Source: Stomoxys calcitrans | Lineage: Eukaryota; Arthropoda; Insecta; Diptera; Muscidae | Reading direction: 5' to 3' | Assembly: GCF_963082655.1 (NCBI RefSeq) | Contig: NC_081554.1 | Coordinates: 192,044,206-192,108,205 of the forward strand | DNA length: 64,000 nucleotides | Shown: piece after piece, positions 50,765 through 61,434 of the stretch | Numbering within the stretch: position 1 is the stretch's first letter | Layout of the letters: each line of letters starts with the position of its first letter | Position numbers and translations under genes: made by a program | Notes under the pieces: model-generated | What the model saw: the letters and a program-made list of their open reading frames with translations, nothing else | Told to the model about the DNA's origin: nothing | The model's database searches: none

Positions 50765-52125
50765 TCACAGAATGGGTTTATACGTTTTGCCGCTCTGGTT
50801 ATCCGTTGCATTCCTCGAGTTTATCTTTGTATTCTTTTTGTCATACTGCCACTTTTGTCCTAGTCGCTCTATTGTAAAGCCTGAATGAGCATCTTATTCT
50901 TAGCCTTAGCCCTTTCATTTACCATGATACTTATATTCATTTTGAAATTTTAATCATTTCTATATATTTTCTTTATTCCAGGTAGGTAACTTTAACTTGT
51001 AGATATGAATTGTTTCTCCAGGTTGCAGTAAGTACTTTTGACTTAAACTTGGTGCTAAAAAATTCTAATTTACAATTAAACCACAAAAAATTATATTTAT
51101 TGCTCAGATGTCCATTTGTAAATCAACGGTTAATCATCGGAGGGGAAATGCCCCGTATGAAATGTGTCAAGTGACTTGTTTATTATATCATAAGTATATT
51201 TGTGGTTTTTCGTAAACAGAAGTATGTGGATGTTGGTGAAACAAAGTCCAGCTTTTCTTATGCCTTTTGAATATATAATTAAATGCTTATATGGTAAAAT
51301 TAATGGCATACATCATACATAGTATACACATGTATTACAATTCAGGTACTCTTTGATTGTGCTTTTCTGTAACTTAAATGCTCAATTTCTTTATGATTAG
51401 CCGATAGGAGGTTTATTTCCTTAGCTACTCCATTCCTTTTCTTTCTTTAAATTTATCTAATTTTTTAGCCTCAAACTACCTACTCATTCTTTTGTAATTT
51501 TTAATTTATCTACAAAGTTGGGGCCATAAAAAGTCAAACTGCATAAAAACATCAACAGTTTCTTCTACGACTTGGACACTGCCAGTATTTGCGTCGTCAT
51601 CGATTCCCAAAACAAATGCCATCTATTGACCATGATTTTTTTTGGGTTTTGAAAAACGTAGAAAAAACCCAAGTAACATATTTCGTCTGGCATCATAAAT
51701 CATGCTAAAATTGACATTTTACTACATTACAAACACTCATAATCAATTGCCAGTCTAAACGATTAAGAAAGAAGGAAACAAAGTATAAGAAAATTATAGT
51801 ATACATTTATGCTGTAATAAATTGCATACAAAAACTACAGTATACTCTTAAGGAGGGGACAATAATGAAAAAACTACAACCCAGAACACAAAGACTTTGG
51901 CTGCTCTGCTCTCTGGCATGGCAGAGATGAATCTTATATGAATTGCTAGTCATAACAACTGATTTAAATGCGAAAACATGTTTTGTATTGTTTTTGCTGG
52001 AGCTTCTTTTCTCTTACTTTTTGGCTGGAAGTGTGTGTGTCATTGGCCACATCCCAGAGGTTGAGGGTAGGGTTGCCACATAATAAATTCAGTTGTATAA
52101 ACTGAAATGTTGAATTTGTATACAC
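50765..52125. other. Gene-free stretch
   Basis: AT-rich, no exon or known repeat recognised. Confidence 0.35.
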
Positions 52126-52129
52126 TCTA

Positions 52130-52985
52130 TCTCAAGATGGGGTATACTAACTCCATTATTCTGTATGTAGCAACTGAAAATATTGGTCTAAGGCTCTATA
52201 AGGTATTGGGTTGCCCAAAAATTAATTGCGGATTTTTTAAAAGAAAGTAAATGCATTATTAATAAAGATTAGAATGAACTTTAATCAAATATACTTTTTT
52301 TACACTTTTTTTCTAAAGCAAGCTAAAAGTAACAGCTGATAACTGACAGAAGAAAGAATGCAATTACAGAGTCACAAGCTGTGAAAAAATTTGTCAACGC
52401 CGACTATATAAAAAATCCGCAATTACTCTTTGGGCAACCCAATATATATACTATTGATCGTCGTTACCTTATAAGTCGATCTAGTTATATTCTTCGCTTG
52501 TCCGTCAATCCAAAACACGATAGCAGTCGAATAAATCCATATATCCACTTGAAATTGAACAGATATTTCATATTGATGTAGGTCGTTGGGCAAGGTAAAT
52601 CAGCCAAATCGGTTCAGATTTGTACAATAATTAGCTCACATATAAAATGGTCCGTAGATTTAATTCGATGAGCCCCCTTAAGCTTCAATTTTTGTCCGAT
52701 TTGCCTGAAATTTTGCACGTAGTGTTTTGTTAAGACTTACAACAACATTGCCAAGTGAATCCATATCGGTCTATTATCTGATATAGCGTCCATATAAACC
52801 AATCTTCCGATTAGTCTTCTACGGCTCCAAGAAGCTTAAATTTTCAGGTGATTGACAGAAATTTTATAATAATAGCACACATGTGCCCTTTAACCAAGTT
52901 CAGTTTTGGAAATTTTTGATAGAATCCATGGTGTGGATTTCCAAGATTCGGGCCTGCTGAACTTGCCACGTTTATTTTATTTGTT
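52130..52985 (+). mobile_element. Block-built element T1, forward copy split by a mariner MITE
   Basis: 'ctcaagatggggtatactaac', then 'tctaaggctctataagg-TA', the MITE, and 'TA-tatatactattgatcgtcg', restoring the usual T1 word 'ccccataaagtatatatattcttgatcgtcg'. Ends 'ttcgggcctgctgaacttgccacg' at 52945-52968. Confidence 0.78.
52206..52442 (-). mobile_element. mariner-type MITE, copy 2
   Basis: 237 bp, TIRs TTGGGTTGCCCAAAAATTAA and complement, TA duplications at 52204-52205 and 52443-52444. Internal sequence is the reverse complement of 24756-24994 with few differences, so amplification was recent compared with the T1 copies. Confidence 0.9.
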
Positions 52986-52989
52986 TTAT

Positions 52990-53980
52990 ATTATTTTTAA
53001 TATAATGATATTTTATTTTATTTTGTTTTTATTTTTTTATTTTATTCCATTTTTTTTAAATTTATTTCTATGCCAGCAAAGAACCAAGGTAGCAATGTTT
53101 TTTTTTGCATCAGACAAAAAGTTTTATAGCATTTTAAGAATGCCAAAAATCATATTGTCTTTTCCGTTTTTTTTCTTATATCTTGTTAGACCTTCTTTTG
53201 CAAAAAATGCATCTTCAAGTAATTTGTCGTCTCTTCGTTAGTCTTACACTTCTCTTTTAAGTTTGAACGAGCAATTGGAATTAAGCCAAAATAAATGAAT
53301 TCTGGTTATAAATTCCATTTGCTTGTTGGAGCACGTTGCTTTTCTCTTTTTCTTTTCCCCCGATTTTCTTTGGTTTGTGCCATTGTCCGCCTGTCATCCT
53401 TTGAATGGAAAAAAACATGTTTCTCCTTTATGCGAAATATAAATTATTTTTGAATCTAATGATATAGGCTAAGGCTCCATTGAAGTGCCGAAAACATTGC
53501 CAGACATTTTGCAAACTTATACTAGTAGTAGTGTTGGCTAATGCAAAAGCCCTAAAGTATGCAACCATAACCTACACCAAGGTGATATGGTTGAGATATT
53601 AAAGCGAAATTTTTGTGTGGCCTTTATACCCACTCCAATTAAAAGTAAAATAGCAAAATCCTTAACTTTATTCTGTGGTGTTGAAGTGTTTTTGATTGGT
53701 CTCTTTTGGGAATATATATTTAATTACTATGCTGCTTTGTTTAAGCTGTTTTTCTAGCATACTCATATTTAGGGAATTCAAGATTTACATTTAGAGCCTA
53801 AAAGTATACTGCGTATATTTTAATAATATATTAAGCCTGGACGTATGAAATTTATAAAAACCCAATAAAATTTTCTTCCAAAATTAAACTAGAAATGAAG
53901 ATAGTGTAAGAAAGTCCGTTATTGACCAGAAGATTGTCTGTCTTAATAATACATGGAGTTATGCACAAATACTTATAATG
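52990..53980. other. Gene-free T-rich stretch
   Basis: Low-complexity TTTTA runs at 52970-53060; the 111-codon frame there (52906-53241) is a composition artefact. No exon seen. Confidence 0.4.
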
Positions 53981-53984
53981 GATA

Positions 53985-54085
53985 AGAACAACTGTGTTGT
54001 TACTAAATTTGTCGATAATGATGAATTACTTGGTTCGAATCCTGGAGGGAACATCAGAAAAACATTTCCAGTGGTTGCTATTACC
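53985..54085 (+). mobile_element. tRNA-derived SINE fragment, type 2
   Basis: B box 'GGTTCGAATCC' at 54032-54042 followed by 'tggagggaacatcagaaaaacatttccagtggt', as downstream of the B box at 20675-20705. The A-box part is degraded. Confidence 0.5.
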
Positions 54086-54385
54086 TCCCAATCGAGAGAC
54101 AGGTTTATATGGGAGCAATATCTAAATCTATACCGATATGACCCATATGCTACCCCCAATGACCTACATCAATATTTAGAATCTGTGCAAAATTTCAAGC
54201 GGCTAGCTTTACGCGTTCGACCGTTATCGCGATTTCGACAGACGGACGGACATGACTAGAACGTCGAGACGATCAAGAATATATATACCTTATGGGGTCT
54301 TAGACGGATACTTCGAGGTGTTACAAACGGAATCACTAGATTAGTATACCTCATCCTATGGTGATGGGTATAAAAAGGATAATGG
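54085..54385 (-). mobile_element. Block-built element T1, reverse end fragment
   Basis: 'tttatatgggagcaatatctaaatctataccgatatgacccat', 'cgacagacggacggacatgac' (54236-54256), 'tcatcctatggtgatgggtataaaa' (54351-54375): the 5' module in reverse. Confidence 0.75.
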
Positions 54386-54399
54386 ATAAGAATAGCTAC

Positions 54400-55425
54400 G
54401 CTATAGGTACTATAACAGGTTATGCATCGATTCGCGTCATACTGAAAAATCTGGAAATCGGTTAATATGGAAACAATGTTAGGTTATTGGTCGATTCAGA
54501 TCATAAATAGCTTGTATAATGGAAGTGATGGGAGAAGTCATTGTGCAAAGTTGAACCTAAATTGAATATGAATTACGCCCTGTAGGGGCTCAAGAAGTAA
54601 AATAGGTAGATCGGTTTATAAGGGAGCTACTTATGTCGGGTTATAAATCGATTCAGACCATTCTAAACTCGCACTCTAAAGGCTTAAGAAGTAAAATTGA
54701 GAGATTGGTTTATACTATCGCTTTATTATATATATTTCGTACAAATCCGATGAAAAAGCGACAAATGTTGCCCCCAAGAAGTTTATTACCGAAATCGGTC
54801 ATAGCTGCATATAGATCGGTCTTTACGGCAACTATAACCAAATATGGTCTTATGTGGACCATACTCGGCACGAATGTCGGATGACCTAATACAACTCTTT
54901 AATCTCATTTTCAGCAAAATCCGTTAATAAATGCGTTATTTTTGGCCTCAAGAGCTTAAATCGGCGGGACGGTCTATATGGGGGCTATATCAAGATACAG
55001 TCCGATCTGGACCATATTCGGTTCAGATTTTGAGCTGTCCAATACAACTCATTGTTCCGAACTTCAACAAAATCGTATGAAATATGTGCCTTTTTAGGAT
55101 TCAAGACCCTATAACGGGAAATCGCTCTTTTTAGGCGCTTTAGCAAAATAAAATATGATAAAGCCCATATTAGAACTTAACCTGCCTTTAATAAAAAACT
55201 AACAGAACAAATTTTCAGCTCAATATCTTGATTTCAGTAGACGAACGGTGGATGGGCCAGGTTAAATTTACATTCAATGTCGAAACGATCAAGAAATTAT
55301 ATACTTTATAGGTTGAAATAACCTTTTTTTGAGTTGTTATAAACATAATGAATGAATGGAAGTAATGAGTTGAGTAAATCCCTATCCTATGGTGGTTGGT
55401 GTTTAAATTTCTGAGCATAAATACT
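54400..55425 (-). mobile_element. Block-built element T1, reverse degenerate copies
   Basis: Reverse units at 54410-54720 ('gatcggtttataagggagct') and units of the 'GCCATATAGACC' subfamily at 54820-55150 ('gacggtctatatgggggctatatcaagata'). Reverse 5' module relic at 55235-55410 ('cctatggtggttggtg'). Confidence 0.68.
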
Positions 55426-55660
55426 TTCTTTGTTGAATTTATTGCTTTTTAACCCATAGATAAGAAGAGTTATACTTTTGAAGTCCAGATGTTGGTTATG
55501 GACGCTATGAGAATACCAAGGCAGAGCATAGCAAAGATAAGAAAATGCATGCTATATGGTGATCATGTACATATGGCATGCTTATCAAAATGTTATACTG
55601 AGTTGTGCTGGGATATAATGCAACACTCCTGCGGTGTTTTTTGTAGTTAGTGTTAAGTAG

Positions 55661-55697
55661 TATATAAAGATTAAAATTTTCAACAAAGAATTCAGTG
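55661..55697 (+). promoter_or_regulatory. TATA-initiator pair without an obvious gene
   Basis: TATATAAA at 55661-55668 and TTCAGT at 55691-55696, initiator A at 55694 (33 bp from the first T). The next ATG (55746) opens only a 23-codon frame without a signal peptide. It may serve a long or spliced 5' UTR of the peptide gene at 56086, or be the remains of a lost peptide gene. Confidence 0.4.
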
Positions 55698-56039
55698 GCT
55701 TACAAACGCTCACTTCGCACAGAAGTGTTTTGTGTGGCTCAGTGCATGAAAAACATATTATATGTATACGAAAACAAGTTTAAGGGATTTTGTTTTATAT
55801 TAAAAATTTCATTATAAGGAAATTTGTTTTTTTTTCTCTTCACACAAGAAGGCAGAAATAAAAATTGTAATGATAAACGCATTCATTTAAATGTATTCAA
55901 TTGGTTGGATTAGTTAGTATTTTACCACAGTCAAGTGTGGCGTCACGTTTTGGAGTGTTCTGTTTTTTTTTAATATACACAGAGTTTATATTTAGATTCG
56001 CGGTTTAAAAGGTTAAAAATATTGAAAACAATTTTTTTT

Positions 56040-56046
56040 TATAAAA
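56040..56046 (+). promoter_or_regulatory. Candidate TATA box of the knottin-like gene
   Basis: TATAAAA 46 bp upstream of the first ATG; a start about 31-37 bp downstream falls at 56071-56077 ('tttatcaaag'), leaving a very short leader. Confidence 0.4.
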
Positions 56047-56085
56047 AAATTTAAGGTTTTTCCTTTTTAATTTATCAAAGACTTT

Positions 56086-56392
56086 ATGATGGCTACCATA
56101 TACATGCATGGGGATTATGGCATTTCACTTTGTAAATTTTTAACCCTTCTGTTGATTTGGAGCATTTTTATGGAATTGAATACCACCGTTGCAGAGAAAG
56201 AAGGACCACTTTGCATAAAGCTTGGCATGAAGGTAATATATAATATTTCAACAAATTGATTTATTCCAATGCATTATTAATATTTATTTTGACCCCTTAA
56301 AGTGCACACATAACTTTGATTGTTGCAACGAATACTGCTTGGCGGGCTATTGTCTTCCTCCATCCCAACTATTACTAGCCCGGGATGACTGA
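56086..56392 (+). CDS. Small secreted cysteine-rich peptide with knottin (ICK) spacing
   Basis: Two exons, 56086-56232 (49 codons) and 56303-56392 (29 codons plus TGA), with a 70 bp phase-0 intron (GTAATA donor, TTAAAG acceptor); 78 aa. A hydrophobic stretch at residues 13-29 ('ISLCKFLTLLLIWSIFM') is the signal peptide, cleavage probably near A37. The mature part has six Cys in the order C-x6-C-x5-C-C-x3-C-x4-C (residues 43, 50, 56, 57, 61, 66), the inhibitor cystine knot pattern. Such peptides occur as arthropod venom/saliva components, protease inhibitors, antimicrobials and male accessory gland products; which applies here is open. TATAAAA at 56040-56046 is a fitting core promoter. The unusually long N-terminal lead (12 residues) may be shortened by use of the Met at residue 7. 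Confidence 0.68.
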
Positions 56393-56784
56393 AAAAATTA
56401 TTTTCTCTTTATTTTTTATAAATATTATTTCGTTTTTGCATAAGTCTTTCAACATTAGGTATATTTTTGTTTGTATTCAATGTGTATATTATATAAAAAT
56501 TTTAAGATAATACATTTTATTTATGATTTATAAAGAAATGCCATACAAATTTTTATCATAATTCGATGACTGACAGTATTAAAAAAATCTTCCCTTAAAA
56601 TAATAACTATATTTCTGTCAACATTAGAATAGCATAGATTGATATGAGATTACAAATTTTTTTATAAATCACTACCCGAACCGGGCCCGCTCCGCTACGC
56701 CTTCTTAAACTCTCTAATATCTTTTTAGGGTGGGGAAACTTCACCCTGAATGCGAATATCGAATTCGTGCCATTGTAGCCTATT

Positions 56785-56945
56785 ACGCTGAGGTGTCGCA
56801 CTGCAGGACGCCGTTCGGATTCGGCTATAAAAAAAGATCCCTTATCATTGAGTTTAAACTTGAATCGAAAAGCACTCATTGATATGTGAGAATTTGCTCT
56901 TTCTCGGTTCCTGGTGGTAATGTTCTCATTGGGGAAGGGATGACA
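56785..56945 (+). mobile_element. tRNA-derived SINE type 2, 3' part
   Basis: 'gaggtgtcgcactgcaggacgccgttcgg', 'ccttatcattgagtttaaacttgaatcg' and 'cactcattgatatgtgagaa' match 43285-43400 and 20880-20930. The tRNA-like head is missing. Confidence 0.65.
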
Positions 56946-58015
56946 CCTCAGACATTTCGACTCAAATATGGATATCAAATTCGTGCTGCACTTCCAAATC
57001 CCTTTAATTTGAGCCCCATATTCTGGGTACTTGGACTCAAATTTAACACCATATTAATTTTCTGGTCTCCAATACTTTTCATTTCATACCCTTATTGTGC
57101 CCACTTTCAAATATGGGTGGCATTTTTAGGGTAAGGGAAGGGTCCGCCTCCACCCGATATCTGAAAATTATATAGCCTATGTTTCCTTCCAGAAAAACGT
57201 ACACAATCTTTGATCACAATCATATAGTCATAATGGGTCTAATGGCGTTTTTGAGGGGTGACGTGACCCCCTATACTTCGATCTGATTTTGTATGCCAGA
57301 TTCGAAATCTACTCCCGAAAACCGTTCATTTGAGCCCCATATTGAAATGAACGTCCAATGTCTGTTTGGTGGAGTTTTGGGGTTGGTAGAATACCATATT
57401 CGTATTCTACTCTCCTTTCATTTGGTACCTATATTGTCCCGATGGGTTCACTTTTGATTTTGGGTTGTGTTTTTGGCGAAAGGGGGAGGGTCCGTCCCCC
57501 TTCCGATACCGAAAAATTATATATCCTATGTTTCCTTCCAGACCAACCTACACAATATGGGAAAATTTCGAGAAAATCGGTTCAGTCTATACGAAACAAA
57601 CAAACCGAGTCCCACATATCCATGATTGGCTAATGTACCCATCTTGGGCGTTTTTGTGGGGGTGGGGTGACCTCCTATACTTCGAAATGAATTTGTATGC
57701 CGGATTCGTTATCGTTACCTTTCATTTGATACTCATATTGTCCTTATCGGTCCACTTTTGATTTTGTGTGGTGTTCTGGGTAACGGTGGAGGGTCCGCCC
57801 CCTTCCGTTATCAATAAATTATAAAGCGTATTCCTACTTCCTTCCTTCCCCGAAATACCTTTCATTTGAGTCCCAGGGGTTTTAGGGCTGAGGCGGCCCC
57901 CAAGTACTTGGACCCAACTTTTATTATGAAATTCGTTCCCTACTCTTGAATAGCTTTCATTTGAATCCCATATTGTCTGGATCGGCCCACTTTTATTTAT
58001 GGGTAGTACTCATGA
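56945..58015 (+). repeat. Tandem long-unit repeat, about 400 bp period
   Basis: Words recur at about 400 bp or a half period: 'ccctatacttcga' (57271, 57674), 'tatgtttccttccag' (57179, 57528), 'gggtccgcc/tccccc' (57139, 57488, 57791), 'ctttcatttga/g..cc..attg'. The repeat is noncoding. Open frames here (e.g. 57358-57761) follow the repeat and are not genes. Confidence 0.65.
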
Positions 58016-58021
58016 ACTCAA

Positions 58022-58816
58022 GATCCCACATTTTGCAATATGTGTGATGGATAATATTTGTGGTGGATACTATGCATGGTGGTTTGTATGTGTGGTGTGT
58101 AAGATGTAATGCGGATAACAATTGTGGTGGATAATATGTAGGTGGATAATATGTATTGTGTATAAAATATGTGGTGGATAATATGTATGGTGGGTAATAG
58201 GTATGATGGGTAAGATGTACGTGTGGAGAATAATAAGTATGGTGTATGAAACGTTTGGTGAATAATAATATGTGTGGTTGGTAATATGTATGGTGGAAAA
58301 TATGTATGACGGGGGAGGGGGTGTGGTGGGTAGGATATATGGTGGATAATAATTATTGCGTATAATAAGTATAGTGAATAATATGTATGGTGGAAAAAAT
58401 GTTCGGTGGGTAAGATGTGTGATGGAAAATGTGTATGGTAAATAATATGTATGTTGGGTGAGATGCATGGTGGAAAAAATGTACGGCGGGTAAGATGTAT
58501 GATGTATAATGTGTGTGGTGGATAATATGTATGGTGTATAATATGTATGGTCAATAATGTGTATCGTGGGTAAGATGTGTGGCGCAAAATAAGTATGGCA
58601 TATAATAATTGTTGTGAATAATACGAATGGTGGATAAAGTGTAAGGAGGGTGAGATGTATGGGGTGGATACTATGTATGGGAGAAAATATGGATGGGAAT
58701 GTAAGACGTGTAGCGGTTGATAAGTATGGTGGATAATATTAATGGTGAATAATATGTATGGTGTAAAATATTCTAGGTGAATAGTATGTATGGTGTATAA
58801 GATGTATGGCCGAAAA
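58022..58816. repeat. 16-bp minisatellite, left arm
   Basis: Units such as GGATAATATGTATGGT, GTATAATATGTATGGT and GGGTAAGATGTGTGGC follow each other every 16 bp for about 790 bp (about 49 units). The minus-strand frame rich in Tyr, Pro, His and Ile (58018-58872) comes from this array. Confidence 0.9.
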
Positions 58817-58818
58817 TA

Positions 58819-59250
58819 GGTTAGGTTAGGTTGAAAAGAGGGTGGCAGCCCCATGCCACTATGGACATACACCTAAGCCAGTAAACGGCTTGTTGTGCGC
58901 TTTTAATACTAAATAAAAAATTAACATCGAAAAAGAAAATCTTAGTTAGAAATTCCTTACTACTTGCAAAATCCGTAATTGTTTCCATGCCATGCCCCTA
59001 AGTTGGTTCATGATTGGTATTGTCTACCTATCAAAATACCCGCATCTGTTGGACGCGAAAGCCAGGCAATGACAAAGGAAATGCTCCAACGTCTCATTAC
59101 CTTCCCTACATGCCTTACACATTCTATAAATTGCCTCACCAATTTTACATAAGTGAGCTCGTAGTCCTATGTGTCCCGTTATGATTCCGAAAGCTGTACT
59201 GACTTTTTTCTTCTTACTTCCTTTCAGTAATAGCCTCGTATTGTCACTGG
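58819..59250 (-). mobile_element. R1/LOA-like LINE 3' end, inserted in the 16-bp minisatellite
   Basis: Minus strand from 59245: 'LLLKGSKKKKVSTAFGIITG', 'HIGLRAHLCKIGEAIYRMCK' and 'GNETLEHFLCHCLAFA', the end of ORF2 with its Cys/His cluster, then a 3' UTR with 'gcgcacaacaagccg' and 'cactatgg', terminating in 'caacctaacctaacc' at 58819-58833. 5' truncated at the minisatellite boundary. Confidence 0.8.
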
Positions 59251-59465
59251 CGGATAATAAGTATGGTGGATAATATGTAGGTTGATAATATGAACGGTGT
59301 ATAAAATGAATAGTGGATAAAATGTATGGTGTATAATACGTGTGGTGAATAATATGTATAATGGAAAATGTGTATGGGAGCATAATACGAATGGCGGATA
59401 ATATATATGAAGGATAATAAGTGTGGTGGATAATATGCATGGTGGGTAATAGTGGTGGATTCCCT
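59250..59465. repeat. 16-bp minisatellite, right arm
   Basis: The same 16-bp units resume ('cggataataagtatggt', 'ggataatatgtaggtt') directly after the LINE and end before 'gattcccttttgcccattcg'. Confidence 0.88.
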
Positions 59466-59789
59466 TTTGCCCATTCGTTTTTAGATTGAAAGCAAATCGA
59501 AAAATGAATGGATAATATATATTAATGACCCTATCTAGACAACATTTGGATGCCATAAGTGTACTTCAAATACCAATTTTTATCCCAATCACACAAAACT
59601 TGAGTCTTCTAGAGCCAGAAAACCTCTAATCGAAAGGTTCAGTTCATGTAGGAGCTACATCCAAATACATTCGAAAAAATATTCAAAATATTCCTCATAC
59701 ATGTATGCAAATGCAAATTTGTCCATGAACAGGGGTAAACATACTCGTACAAACATATGAATACTGAGTCAATAATGTGTAAATATACA

Positions 59790-60245
59790 CGTTTTTATAC
59801 CCTCCACCATAGGGTGGGGTATATTAATTTCGTCATTTCGTTTGTAAATCCTCGAAATATATACGTCTATCTAGCCATGTACGTCTGTCTGTCTGTCGAA
59901 AGCACGTCAACTTTCGAAGGAGCAAAGCTAGCCGTTGAATTTTTTTCCCAAATACTTCTTAGTAGTGTAGGTCCGTTGGGATTGCAAATGGGCCATATCG
60001 GCCCATGTTTTGATAGAGCTGTCAAATAAACATATAGTAGGCGCAATTCTTATCGGATTTGGCTGAAATTTTGAAGGAGGTGTTTTGTTATTTGAATTGG
60101 CTGAAATTGTACTCTATGACTTCTACTTTGGTCTCCAACTTCTACTCTTTTCTTTTATCCGAGAAAAGAACTCGACTAATGAGAACCATGCCGAAGGGTA
60201 TATAAGATTCGGCCCGGCCGAACTTAGCACGCTTTTACTTTATAA
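59790..60245 (+). mobile_element. Block-built element T1, short forward copy
   Basis: 'tttttataccctccaccatagggtgg' (59791-59816), 'gtctgtctgtctgtcgaaagcac', 3' terminus 'cggcccggccgaacttagcacgcttttacttt' (60210-60241). Internally deleted. Confidence 0.82.
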
Positions 60246-60305
60246 TTTTTTTTATTTCCATTGTTTTCATTTTTCGTTGTTTGTATTCTTTTTCTCTGTT
60301 TCTAT

Positions 60306-61200
60306 TCCTACCATCATATGATAGGGTATACTAACTTCGTCATTCCGTTTGTAACTTATGGAAATATTGCTCTGTGACTCTATAAAGTGTATATTTTTGG
60401 ATACCGTGAAATTTAAAACCGACCTAAACGTCCGTCTGTTCGTCGTGCTTAAAATTGCAGAAATACTTCTGATCAGTGTAGTTCGGTTGGGATTGTAAAT
60501 GGCAACACCCGTGCTTAGTATGGATCAAATCGGTCCGGCACGGGATATGTGTGAGCACCACACAGGCTGGAACTTTAAGGTCCAATCTGCATGGTGCTCA
60601 TAGCTGTCACTAGAAGCTTAGCTGCGGGTCCACATGTTGCGGAGAGTGGGATGCTCTATACGGAGTAGCTGCAACGGTAGTCGCGGACAATCGGCGGTAT
60701 CGAGAGGAAAGTCTCAGAGGTCAAGCTCTTTCATATATACTGAGTGCCTATGATCCTCGATATGACAAGGCGAGTTTTTGACGCCTTTAAATAACCAATG
60801 CCCACTCTGTTCCCGCGGCGATCATTCTTTTGGACTGGAACGAGCTTGCTCATCTACTGGACCTTGACGAGGATCGCCACCTCCACATGCAAATGTGGCT
60901 ACAACAACAAAATGGTTCAAATTCGTCCATAACTTACATAGCTCTTTTATAAATCGAGCTCCTGATTTCACTTTCTCTAGAGTGCGCTTTCATCATACGA
61001 TTTGCCAGAATTTGAATATTTAGTTTTACTTCTAACAGCCATGGTAATTTAAAGTTATTGAACGATATGAACCGTATCTATAAATTGTTATAGCTCCTTT
61101 ATAAACCAATGTTCATGTTTGAAAAGTCATTTAAAGATCGTGACCCTGATGCAGGGTATAAAAAATTCGGGACGGCCGAACTTAACGCGATTTTATTTGT
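60306..61200 (+). mobile_element. Block-built element T1, forward copy split by a family A retroposon
   Basis: 'attcctaccatcatatgatagggtatac', 'gtccgtctgttcgtcg', 'ggtcggttgggattgtaaatgg'-like word at 60479-60500. Insertion at 60537-60911, then 'gtccataacttacatagctctttt' and terminus 'cgggacggccgaacttaacgcgattttatttgttt' ending 61202. Confidence 0.78.
60537..60911 (+). mobile_element. Retroposon family A, full-length copy with target-site duplication
   Basis: 375 bp from 'ggcacgggatatgtgtgagcacc' to 'gtggctacaacaacaaa'. Flanked by imperfect direct repeats, 'atggatcaaatcggtcc' (60520-60536) and 'atggttcaaattcgtcc' (60912-60928), from the T1 host sequence. The CAA-type tail and variable-length duplication indicate LINE-driven retroposition. 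Confidence 0.82.
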
Positions 61201-61434
61201 TTACTTTAAAGTATTCATAACTAAATGTGTATTATATTTAAACAAATGTGAAGTTTGTATCTAAGTTGGCTCACGATTTTTTTCTACAATATATGGACTC
61301 ATTTAGATTAGTCTTTATATATATTTATGAACTATATAAGTCAGTAATAAGAATAGAAGAACATATCGCTCATGTACTTAAAGAGTGACATAAATCAAAA
61401 TTGCGTTTTTTGAGTTTTCTGCGAAATTAAATTT

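Noticed and set aside
52906..53241. 111-codon hydrophobic ORF rich in Phe and Ile
   Set aside because: Composition artefact of TTTTA runs at the end of a T1 element.
58018..58872. 284-codon minus-strand ORF rich in Tyr, Pro, His and Ile
   Set aside because: It follows a 16-bp noncoding minisatellite; no start context, no intron signals, and the frame is kept open only by low TA(A/G) and TGA frequency in the unit on that strand.
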